DNA of 41,724 nucleotides from a virus, in IMG/VR virus record IMGVR_UViG_3300018063_000025, positions 1 to 41,724 of that record; one strand, written 5' to 3'. The notes under the pieces were generated by a model. The model had not been told where the DNA came from. It did not search any database and saw nothing but the letters and a program-made list of their open reading frames with translations. Below are positions 24,075 to 30,574 of the stretch, one piece after another. Positions within the stretch are counted from its first letter, which is position 1. Every line of letters begins with the position of its first letter. A program made the translations under genes and the position numbers.

Positions 24075-26338
24075 CTGTTCAATCGAGCACGAACCGGATC
24101 TCATACACCGGAACCGGCGGGGGCACGACCGGTCCGTTCACGATCCCGTACTTTTTCCTTGAAGCCGATGACCTCAAGGTCGTTAAGGTTTTGATCGCGG
24201 ACGGATCGTCGGTCACGTTGGTCCTCACGGCCGATTATTCGGTGCTGGGGGCGGCGGACCCGGCCGGGGGCTCGCTAACCCTGGTCGCGGCCCTGTTCAG
24301 CACGCACCGGATCGAAATCATCCGGGACCCGGACGTCTTGCAACTTACGTCCTATCCCCTGGTCGATCCATTTCCTTCGAAGTCCCACGAGCGGGCGCTC
24401 GACAAGCTTACGATGCTGGCTCAGCGGGCCCTTGAGTTAATCAGCCGCAGCTTGAAATTGGCGGATTCGGTGTCCTCGGGCATCCTGGTCGATCTCATCC
24501 CCCAGGCATCAAAGTTTCTGCGTTGGAACGCCACGGCCACCGGCCTGGAGAATGCCGATATTTTCTTGGGTGGCTCGATTTCGGTGCCCGGTGGGGTGGG
24601 CATAGCCACTTATAACGGGGCCGGGGCCTTTGGCAACCGCACCATCATCGGCAGCGCCTTTGTCTCTGTCGTGAACGGGGATGGGCAGGCAGGGAATCCG
24701 GCGCTGAGCGTTCCGGACGATGCCATCACGTTCGCTAAGGTTCAGAACATCGCTACGGCCAAGTTACTTGGGCGCACGACCGGCGGCTCGGGTGATATCG
24801 AGGAGATCACGGCGTCCGATAACTTGAGCCTGTCGGCCGGATTGCTCAAGGCCAATCGCATTACGACCCCGCACCGTCAGACCGCGCTTGCAAGCGCCTT
24901 AGATGCGGGCGGATTTTCCAGCTTCATTACCATCGGCTCGGGACTGCGGCCCGGGATCGATGCTTCCCCCACGCCGCTCGTTCTTACCTGTGCCAAGGGG
25001 TATGATCAATATGGCGCGGTGGACCTGTGCGAGTTATTTAATGCCGATATCACGGACCCATTGGGCGCGGACCTGCCGGGATTGAACACAAGTTTCCTGT
25101 TCCGGGCCCTGGCCACGGCCTGGGGCGCCACTATCCTTCCGCCGCAATATAGGTATACCTTTGACCGGACGAGGCAAATACTTTGCCGGTTCCCCGGGAC
25201 GGACGGGGCAGCAGCGACGACCGAGGACTATGGCAATGCGCTCACCTTTAACGGCAACGCCCAGCTTGACACCGCCGTCCAGATCGATGGACTGAACACG
25301 CTGCTGCTGGACGGGACCGGCGACTTCGTCGACATTATTGGTATCACGACGCTCGGGGATGGGTCGTGGACGCTCGAGGGCAAGTTTCGGTCGAATACGC
25401 TGCCGACCTCCGGGCTTAGGCAAACGATCTTTGGGTTCACGAACGGTACTGATCCAGCGACTCGCACAGTTAGCCTACGTCTCTTTAATGATGTTGGCAC
25501 GATCACGACGGAGTTTTTCGCTTCCTCGAATAACACATCGCACGACATTGCCAACAATGTGAAGGGGGTTAAGACAAGTTGGGCTGTAGCAACTACATAT
25601 CACTTCGTGGTGGCGTTCGATGCACTCGCCAGCAAGTATCTGGTATATGTCGACGGCATTCAGGATATCAGTGTGTCGTCTACGCTTCGAATTGCGGCCG
25701 GCGATCGGTTTAGAATTGGGCGGGATGTTACGGCCACTCCGCAAGAATGGAACGGTGCCGTAGCAGGCTTCCGTTTCTCGCCAGCCTGCCGTTATCCCAA
25801 TGGTACGACGTTCACTCCGCCGAATATTTCTACCTTCGCCGTCGAGGGGCATTTCTTCTCGATTCCACAGATGAAGATGCTCGAGGCTACAGGGGCCTCG
25901 GTCGCCGCCGGAACGGACCCGACGTTCACGCAGCGTGACCGGATGTTCATCGGCGAGGCCGATACCTCCGGCGCGGCGGTCACGGCGGTGCGGAGCTACG
26001 GGCTGTTGGCGCGATACGTTAGTGAACTTTTCTCACTGACCGCCTTAACGACTGCGGTCAAAAACCATAACCTTGGTATTGTGCCTCTGCGCATGCGCTT
26101 GCTCGGTGTCTGCCAAACCACAGACCGCGGATACGTGTCAGGAGATACGCTCTCCCTGAATTTTACCGATACTTCCAGCGAAGGCACTGCGCGAGGGTTC
26201 CAGTTGGGGGCAGATAGAATGTCGCTCAATGTCGCGAATGCAAGCGCCTTGCTGCTTCTTGCGAAGAATAGTGCAAGTCAAACCGCCTTGACGCTAGCGA
26301 ACTGGAAGTTTCGCGCAGAAGTGAGTAGGGGCTGGTGA
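24071..26338 (+). CDS. Tail fibre with gp17-like N-terminus and LamG-like tip
   Basis: 755 residues. Residues 1-150 match the T7 gp17 attachment domain (RISYTGTGGGTTGPFTIPYF, SYPLVDPFPSKSHERALDKL). A middle domain follows, then LNTLLLDGTGDFVDIIG, GDGSWTLEGKFRS and YLVYVDGIQDISVS, typical of a LamG/concanavalin-like sandwich that binds glycans (from about residue 395). The last 250 residues are richer in A/T codons than the rest. The ATGA overlap couples it to the internal protein gene. It should carry host specificity. Confidence 0.88.
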   Translation: MTVQSSTNRISYTGTGGGTTGPFTIPYFFLEADDLKVVKVLIADGSSVTLVLTADYSVLGAADPAGGSLTLVAALFSTHRIEIIRDPDVLQLTSYPLVDPFPSKSHERALDKLTMLAQRALELISRSLKLADSVSSGILVDLIPQASKFLRWNATATGLENADIFLGGSISVPGGVGIATYNGAGAFGNRTIIGSAFVSVVNGDGQAGNPALSVPDDAITFAKVQNIATAKLLGRTTGGSGDIEEITASDNLSLSAGLLKANRITTPHRQTALASALDAGGFSSFITIGSGLRPGIDASPTPLVLTCAKGYDQYGAVDLCELFNADITDPLGADLPGLNTSFLFRALATAWGATILPPQYRYTFDRTRQILCRFPGTDGAAATTEDYGNALTFNGNAQLDTAVQIDGLNTLLLDGTGDFVDIIGITTLGDGSWTLEGKFRSNTLPTSGLRQTIFGFTNGTDPATRTVSLRLFNDVGTITTEFFASSNNTSHDIANNVKGVKTSWAVATTYHFVVAFDALASKYLVYVDGIQDISVSSTLRIAAGDRFRIGRDVTATPQEWNGAVAGFRFSPACRYPNGTTFTPPNISTFAVEGHFFSIPQMKMLEATGASVAAGTDPTFTQRDRMFIGEADTSGAAVTAVRSYGLLARYVSELFSLTALTTAVKNHNLGIVPLRMRLLGVCQTTDRGYVSGDTLSLNFTDTSSEGTARGFQLGADRMSLNVANASALLLLAKNSASQTALTLANWKFRAEVSRGW

Positions 26339-26628
26339 TGCAAGAGTGCTATAGGGTCGAGATCATCAGCCTGTTGAAGGGCCTGCGGCCCGTTTTTCGC
26401 AGCGCGGTCGAGGGGTTGGTGGTGATCTTTGTCTGTTACCTGTCATACCTGGCCTTTGTCTGGGCGATGCGGGTAGGGGGCATGGCGATAATGGAAAAAG
26501 GCACAGTGGATATCGGGGTGGCGGCGATTCTTGCCGCCGTCCTGACGCCATTGAGCACTTTACAGGGATACGTATTATCAAAATATATCCAATCTCGGAA
26601 TGGAGGAAACAAAGGGGACAATGCATAG
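26338..26628 (+). CDS. Putative holin or lysis-region membrane protein, 96 aa
   Basis: ATG in a TGATG overlap with the fibre. Two hydrophobic segments: GLVVIFVCYLSYLAFVWAM (about residues 26-46) and VGVAAILAAVLTPLSTLQG-like (about 60-80), ending with a charged, hydrophilic tail KYIQSRNGGNKGDNA. Size, two spans, charged tail and position ahead of the endolysin fit a class II holin. Other small membrane proteins in the window prevent certainty. Confidence 0.6.
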   Translation: MQECYRVEIISLLKGLRPVFRSAVEGLVVIFVCYLSYLAFVWAMRVGGMAIMEKGTVDIGVAAILAAVLTPLSTLQGYVLSKYIQSRNGGNKGDNA

Positions 26629-26638
26629 GAGTAATGTC

Positions 26639-27106
26639 ATGTTGCGAGATCCATATGATCGGGACCTACCATCCGGCGTCCTGAAGTTGTATTTCCTGTC
26701 GAAGATCTGCAAGTATACCGTCATCGTGCTGGTGCTGACGCTGGCGCTAGTGGCCACGGTTGCATTCGCTGATGACGGACCGGCCCTGGTGTTCCAGCAT
26801 GAGAAAGGTGATCGTGTTGTGCTGTTGACCACGGCCTGTGATGGGGGCACGGCCCTGGAGATCCTGCATGCGACTCTGAGCAAGCGGCTGCAGGACATGG
26901 GTACCTTGCAACGAGCCGTTTACCAGCACCGCAATGGCAATAATATCCCGGGATGCTGGGCTTTGTTCGATGGCGGGGTTAATATTGTCACTGCCTGGAC
27001 GGATGGTGACATGTTCATCCATGACCGCAATATCTTTAGCATCGGGCCGGCGGCGCGGCCCCCGGTCAAGGGTTCATGCTCCGCGGCCCAGGTGGGGTGC
27101 ACATGA
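26639..27106 (+). CDS. Hypothetical exported or membrane-anchored protein, 155 aa
   Basis: TAGGAG stands 7 bases before the ATG at 26639; longer frames from 26600 overlap the holin-like gene. A hydrophobic segment (YTVIVLVLTLALVATVAFA, about residues 27-45) is followed by a polar domain with Cys residues (TACDGG, IPGCWALFDGG, GSCSAAQVGC), so the rest may be periplasmic. It ends in an ATGA overlap with the endolysin. No family recognised; a lysis-associated role is possible. Confidence 0.6.
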   Translation: MLRDPYDRDLPSGVLKLYFLSKICKYTVIVLVLTLALVATVAFADDGPALVFQHEKGDRVVLLTTACDGGTALEILHATLSKRLQDMGTLQRAVYQHRNGNNIPGCWALFDGGVNIVTAWTDGDMFIHDRNIFSIGPAARPPVKGSCSAAQVGCT

Positions 27107-27540
27107 GGCTGAGCGAGCATTTCCACCTGGAGGAATTCACCATATCGCAGGAGGCGGTGCGGCGGGGGATCGATAACACCCTCCCCCCGCCCCTGATGGC
27201 GAACGCCCGGTTTATAGCCATTAAGATGGAGATCGTGCGAGCGCGGCTGGGGGCCCGTCCGATCCTTATTTCATCGGGCTATCGATGCGTGGAATTGAAT
27301 CAAGCTATCGGATCAAAAGCTACCAGCGCCCACCCATCGATGCTGGCCATCGACTTCACGTGCCCCGGCTACGGCACCCCGCACGAGATCTGCCTTGCTC
27401 TCGGCCCGCAGGCCAGGGAGATTGATTTCGATCAATTGATCCATGAATTCGCGGCATGGGTGCACATCGGATTTTCACTCGGGGCGCCCCGGCATGAACG
27501 ACTGACCATCGATCGCACTGGGGCCAGAGAAGGGTTCTGA
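27103..27540 (+). CDS. Endolysin, M15-type D-Ala peptidase, 145 aa
   Basis: ATG at 27103 (ATGA overlap). Residues 58-60 begin SGYRCVELNQAIGSKATSAH, then HPSMLAIDF (His77, Asp84) and WVHIGF (His121), the three zinc ligands of M15 (VanY-like/L-Ala-D-Glu) peptidases. It cuts the peptide cross-bridge of peptidoglycan. The usual Gly of SxHxxGxAxDF is Met here. Followed directly by the spanin genes. Confidence 0.85.
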   Translation: MRLSEHFHLEEFTISQEAVRRGIDNTLPPPLMANARFIAIKMEIVRARLGARPILISSGYRCVELNQAIGSKATSAHPSMLAIDFTCPGYGTPHEICLALGPQAREIDFDQLIHEFAAWVHIGFSLGAPRHERLTIDRTGAREGF

Positions 27541-28058
27541 TGACCAAGTACCTGCTTATAGCACTTGCTATAGCCGGGGCCTTATTGTCCTTTGCCTCAT
27601 GGCAATTGTGGGAATCGTGGAAGCGCGAAGCAGCCATACGGGGCGAATATGAGGGGTTCAAAGCAGAAGTTGAGGCGAAAGGGGAGAAGGCCGGAATCGT
27701 TGCTAAGGCCGAAGATAGTAAACGAAAGGAGAATGCCAATGCCACGCGTCTTGAAATGCGTCGTCTTAACGCTCTTATTGTCGGGCTGCGCGACCGGCCC
27801 AGTGTCCGTCCCGATGGCAGTTCCGTGTCCGTCACTCCCCCCTGTCCCTCGGGAGTTGATCGGCCCGCCGGCGAATGGGTATCTCTTACAGACTACCGAG
27901 CCCTCGAACAGCGAGCCCGTGAAGACGCGGCCCGACTGATGGGCTGGGAGAAGTGGCGCATAGATAACAACATTCCGGTAGCGGGGGATGAACACGACGT
28001 CATGCGTTGGAAATTCGCCCGCGATCAGGGCGTCGAGGGCATCGGCGGCCCACGCTGA
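27540..28058 (+). CDS. Rz-like i-spanin, 172 aa
   Basis: N-terminal membrane anchor (YLLIALAIAGALLSFASW), then a charged helical periplasmic part (ESWKREAAIRGEYEGFKAEV ... KRKENANATRLEMRRLNALI) typical of Rz coiled coils. The outer-membrane partner Rz1 is encoded within it in another frame (27739-27939). Together they join the two membranes at the last step of lysis. Overlaps the endolysin stop by TGATG. Its C-terminal part is longer than usual. Confidence 0.82.
   Translation: MTKYLLIALAIAGALLSFASWQLWESWKREAAIRGEYEGFKAEVEAKGEKAGIVAKAEDSKRKENANATRLEMRRLNALIVGLRDRPSVRPDGSSVSVTPPCPSGVDRPAGEWVSLTDYRALEQRAREDAARLMGWEKWRIDNNIPVAGDEHDVMRWKFARDQGVEGIGGPR
27739..27939 (+). CDS. Rz1-like o-spanin lipoprotein, nested in Rz
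   Basis: GGAG at 27728-27731 precedes the ATG. The 66-residue protein has a signal peptide MPRVLKCVVLTLLLSGC with lipobox LLSGC (Cys17) and a Pro-rich mature part (VPCPSLPPVPRELIGPP), the Rz1 signature. It lies wholly inside the Rz gene in the +1 frame. Two possible starts, 27733 and 27739, differ by two residues. Confidence 0.85.
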   Translation: MPRVLKCVVLTLLLSGCATGPVSVPMAVPCPSLPPVPRELIGPPANGYLLQTTEPSNSEPVKTRPD

Positions 28059-28069
28059 CGCAGCCCCCT

Positions 28070-28110
28070 CCGGTTGACGCGCGGGGCGTCGTCGTTGGCG
28101 CACTAACCGG
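28070..28110. terminator. Possible hairpin between converging arms
   Basis: The 72-base gap between the Rz stop and the nuclease stop can fold as CCGGTT (28070-28075)/AACCGG (28105-28110) with an inner GACGC-GCGGG-GCGTC stem (28076-28090). No T-run on either strand. A bidirectional end signal is plausible by place only. Confidence 0.35.
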
Positions 28111-28130
28111 TCCGCCCGCATATAGCTAGC

Positions 28131-28706
28131 CTAACGGCCGTTGGGGCCCGGGGCCATGGTTTCCCGGGCATGCCGCAGGATATCCTCGCCCGTGATCGAA
28201 TCGAGCCACGGCGTGGAATACTGGGTCAGGATCACCGGGCTCACTAACAAGAATTTATCGCGCGCGAAATTAATGTAATCGGTAATCGGGATGTAGGCCA
28301 TGAAGTTCTGGAGCGGGTGAACTACCCCCAGCTTGTAGAAGACCAGGAAGCCACACCATGAATTGCCGTTGGTCGCGTCGTGCCGGATACGCAGCCATTC
28401 CACCTGCTGACGGCGCAGATATTTCAATTTAAAGGTCTCGCCCCCCGACTTGAACTCCGTATACTTTAGCTCGAGCCAGTACTCGTGCCCTTCGTGTGCG
28501 ACGCTCAGATCCGGGACCCCGAGGGTGCGGGGCGCCTCATCAAGCACTTGCACGTGAGCGCCGGTCCCGAACAAGCGCTTGATGACCTCGCCCTGGAAAG
28601 ACAGTTCATTAAAGATGGACCCCCGGCTCACCGACGCGGGCGCCATGGCCCCTGCCGGCTTGGATTGCCCATTGAACGTGCGATCTTTCCACTTGCCGGT
28701 GCTCAT
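28131..28706 (-). CDS. PD-(D/E)XK nuclease (VRR-NUC-like), 191 aa
   Basis: Start MSTGKWKD at 28706, ATGA-coupled to the tiny membrane gene. The core is GVPDLSVAHEGHEYWLELKY, i.e. PD followed by ELK, and RRQQVEWL, a Q-xxx-W helix as in VRR-NUC and Holliday-junction-resolving nucleases. The remaining C-terminal half is a mixed fold. Likely resolves branched or replicating DNA intermediates. It ends the leftward arm. Confidence 0.7.
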   Translation of the reverse strand: MSTGKWKDRTFNGQSKPAGAMAPASVSRGSIFNELSFQGEVIKRLFGTGAHVQVLDEAPRTLGVPDLSVAHEGHEYWLELKYTEFKSGGETFKLKYLRRQQVEWLRIRHDATNGNSWCGFLVFYKLGVVHPLQNFMAYIPITDYINFARDKFLLVSPVILTQYSTPWLDSITGEDILRHARETMAPGPNGR

Positions 28707-28798
28707 CGGTATTTGCTCCATAGTTCAGCTATCTTCCATGCCATGGCGACGATCACGGCGATTATCACCATCCATGGCCCCGGTCGGTTGATTCTCAT
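28703..28798 (-). CDS. Tiny membrane protein, 31 aa, coupled to datZ
   Basis: Too short for routine gene finding. ATG at 28798 overlaps the datZ stop by ATGA, and its own stop overlaps the nuclease ATG by ATGA. Sequence starts MRINRPGPWMVIIAVIV and ends AELWSKYR: one transmembrane helix with a basic C-terminus. The double overlap is strong support; function unknown. Confidence 0.65.
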   Translation of the reverse strand: MRINRPGPWMVIIAVIVAMAWKIAELWSKYR

Positions 28799-29301
28799 TC
28801 CTGTACTTCCATGGCCCGTAGCACTTCGGCCACCGGCTCGGCCCACTCTTCCCCATACTCCGCCAGCATGGCCATGACCTCATCGGCATAGAGTTGGCGC
28901 ACCTTGGCAGAGTGCACCCCAACCCAGCGGTGATGAATCCAGCCAAGGGCCTCTAGCTTATCGGCCATTTTAACGAACCGGGCCAATTCGATCGACGGCT
29001 CCACGAAGAAGGCATGGTGAAACGGCATCACGGAGGGTCTGGGGAGCATGTTGGCCTTGGCCGGTGAGGGTATATCCCCGGTCCTAAACTCATCGGCATC
29101 ATGGAACATGCAGTATACCAGAAGCTGAAGCGCCCCTTCCCGGTTTCCCGGAGTGCCGGCAAGACCGATAATTCGATCGTACAGCATCAGCGCAATGAGC
29201 ATTACCCCATACTGGTGGTCCGCAAGGGTTTGCTCGCCGACGACTTGGATCGTGTGCCATCTGCGGACATGGCGTGATAGAAAGATCTCTTTCCAGTTCA
29301 T
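28795..29301 (-). CDS. datZ: HD-domain dATP phosphohydrolase, DatZ-like
   Basis: 168 residues from ATG 29301, which follows GGAGGAACG; the open frame to 29697 is upstream shadow. The HD site is visible: RRWHT (His16), ADHQ (His29), FHDADEF (His67-Asp68), GDIPSPAK (75-82) and ADKLEA (Asp114), the YfbR-type layout. In Z-phages this enzyme (DatZ) hydrolyses dATP so that adenine is depleted and only Z enters DNA. Its place beside purZ in an ATGA-linked operon supports that over a general 5'-nucleotidase. Confidence 0.8.
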   Translation of the reverse strand: MNWKEIFLSRHVRRWHTIQVVGEQTLADHQYGVMLIALMLYDRIIGLAGTPGNREGALQLLVYCMFHDADEFRTGDIPSPAKANMLPRPSVMPFHHAFFVEPSIELARFVKMADKLEALGWIHHRWVGVHSAKVRQLYADEVMAMLAEYGEEWAEPVAEVLRAMEVQE

Positions 29302-29552
29302 CGTTCCTCCAGCGGTGTTTGATAGTCCAGGCCATACTGCTCCAGGCACGCGACGCCTAAGGCAATTACCTGCACGATCTCGTTTAACGGGTGGCTGCGA
29401 TTCACGCTCCCGTAACGGATGCCATCTTCGGCCTCGACCATTTCGCGCCGCATGATTCTCAGCCATTCCTTGGCCGTATGCATTTGTACATACATGCCTT
29501 GGTGCGCGCGCTCGCGCACGATCTCGTTGAAAATCTCTTCTCTCGTAACCAT
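29298..29552 (-). CDS. Short MazG-like protein, candidate MazZ, 84 aa
   Basis: ATG 29552 follows GAGGAG. The chain has MazG-like helices with acidic motifs REMVEAED (36-43) and NEIVQVIALGVACLE (57-71), resembling the metal-binding EExxE and ExxD motifs of all-alpha NTP pyrophosphatases. It is shorter than usual MazG proteins and far shorter than full MazZ. In Z-phages MazZ converts dGTP to dGMP, the substrate of PurZ. Position between datZ and purZ is the main support; activity is not certain. Confidence 0.5.
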   Translation of the reverse strand: MVTREEIFNEIVRERAHQGMYVQMHTAKEWLRIMRREMVEAEDGIRYGSVNRSHPLNEIVQVIALGVACLEQYGLDYQTPLEER

Positions 29553-29554
29553 GG

Positions 29555-30574
29555 CTAAATCTCCTCAATATGATCTTCCCTCGGTCCCCAGCCCGTTCGG
29601 CCCACATGCGCGTATTTATTAATAATGGCGCACAGGCGCAAGGTTTCATTCCTGGGCACATAATTACAGAAGTTAAGGAAAACTTGATCCACCCCATTCA
29701 TTCGGATCGCCTGCCTGATCTGCTCCTCAGAAAACGAGAACAGCCGCCGGGGTAGCTTGGACACGGTTGTCAGCTCCGGCTCGACGCCGATGGATGACCA
29801 TTCGATCTCTTCTTGATCCCAATACCCTGGCCCGGACCAGCCTACCTGTTTGCCGTCTTTAAAGCGATTGGCCACCCGGATCGGAAGCGTGCGGGCAACG
29901 CCATAGACCATAAAATCAAAGTTGATTGGGATTGCGCAATCGCTCAGGATCTGATGCACCGAGCAGTCGCGCCATGTGCAATAAGGATAGATACCATTGT
30001 TGATGCCCAGCCCGAATCCCTGTGCGGCTTCGACCTGGATGAAATTGGCCCTATCTATCAGGTCATTGTACTCCTCGACCGATACCACCGATCCTTCTAG
30101 CAGGGTCCGCTGCAACCGGAGCCGGGCTATGTTACCAAGATCCCCGGTTGCCCGGCGCATCTTCTCCATCAATGCCTCCCCGCCCCCTTTCATCACGCCC
30201 CCGACCCGGTAAGCGTATTGGGAAACCAGATGCCGATGCTCGTCGTCCACGATCGCCGCATGCTCATGAATATAGAGTTCCACCCCGCCGTCGCTCAATC
30301 GGTCCAGCGCTCCCATTTCGGAGAGTAATAGATCCGGGTCAATGCATGATCCCGGCCCGAGCAGCACCCGCTTTACCGAATCGGACACGAGGCCCGACGG
30401 CAGGGCAATACTGACATATTTGTTGCCGAGGGCATCCACGAATGTGTGCCCGGCATTCGGGGCCCAGGCGGTCACGATGGTATCGGGCTTGAATTTCTTG
30501 GCCAGATACCCGGCCAGTAGCCCCTTGCCCTCTGACCCGAATTGCAGTCCCATTATTACGCATCCAGCTTTCAT
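29555..30574 (-). CDS. purZ: PurZ, succinyl-amino-deoxyadenylate synthetase
   Basis: 339 residues, clearly homologous to adenylosuccinate synthetase (PurA) but about 90 shorter. The P-loop reads MGLQFGSEGKG where PurA has GxQWGDEGKG: the catalytic Asp is replaced by Ser14, the reported mark of PurZ, which uses dGMP instead of IMP. NAGHT with the conserved His follows. Start at 30574 forms ATGA with the polymerase stop; the longer frame is rejected. The product gives dZMP after adenylosuccinate lyase and kinases of the host. Confidence 0.93.
   Translation of the reverse strand: MKAGCVIMGLQFGSEGKGLLAGYLAKKFKPDTIVTAWAPNAGHTFVDALGNKYVSIALPSGLVSDSVKRVLLGPGSCIDPDLLLSEMGALDRLSDGGVELYIHEHAAIVDDEHRHLVSQYAYRVGGVMKGGGEALMEKMRRATGDLGNIARLRLQRTLLEGSVVSVEEYNDLIDRANFIQVEAAQGFGLGINNGIYPYCTWRDCSVHQILSDCAIPINFDFMVYGVARTLPIRVANRFKDGKQVGWSGPGYWDQEEIEWSSIGVEPELTTVSKLPRRLFSFSEEQIRQAIRMNGVDQVFLNFCNYVPRNETLRLCAIINKYAHVGRTGWGPREDHIEEI

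Noticed and set aside
28059-28130. Classic bidirectional terminator at the arm junction
   Set aside because: A hairpin is possible, but there is no T-run on either strand; kept only as a low-confidence hairpin.
28795-29697. Longer version of the HD protein to 29697
   Set aside because: The extension overlaps the MazG-like gene and purZ on the same strand and has no homologous content; ATG 29301 with GGAGG is better.
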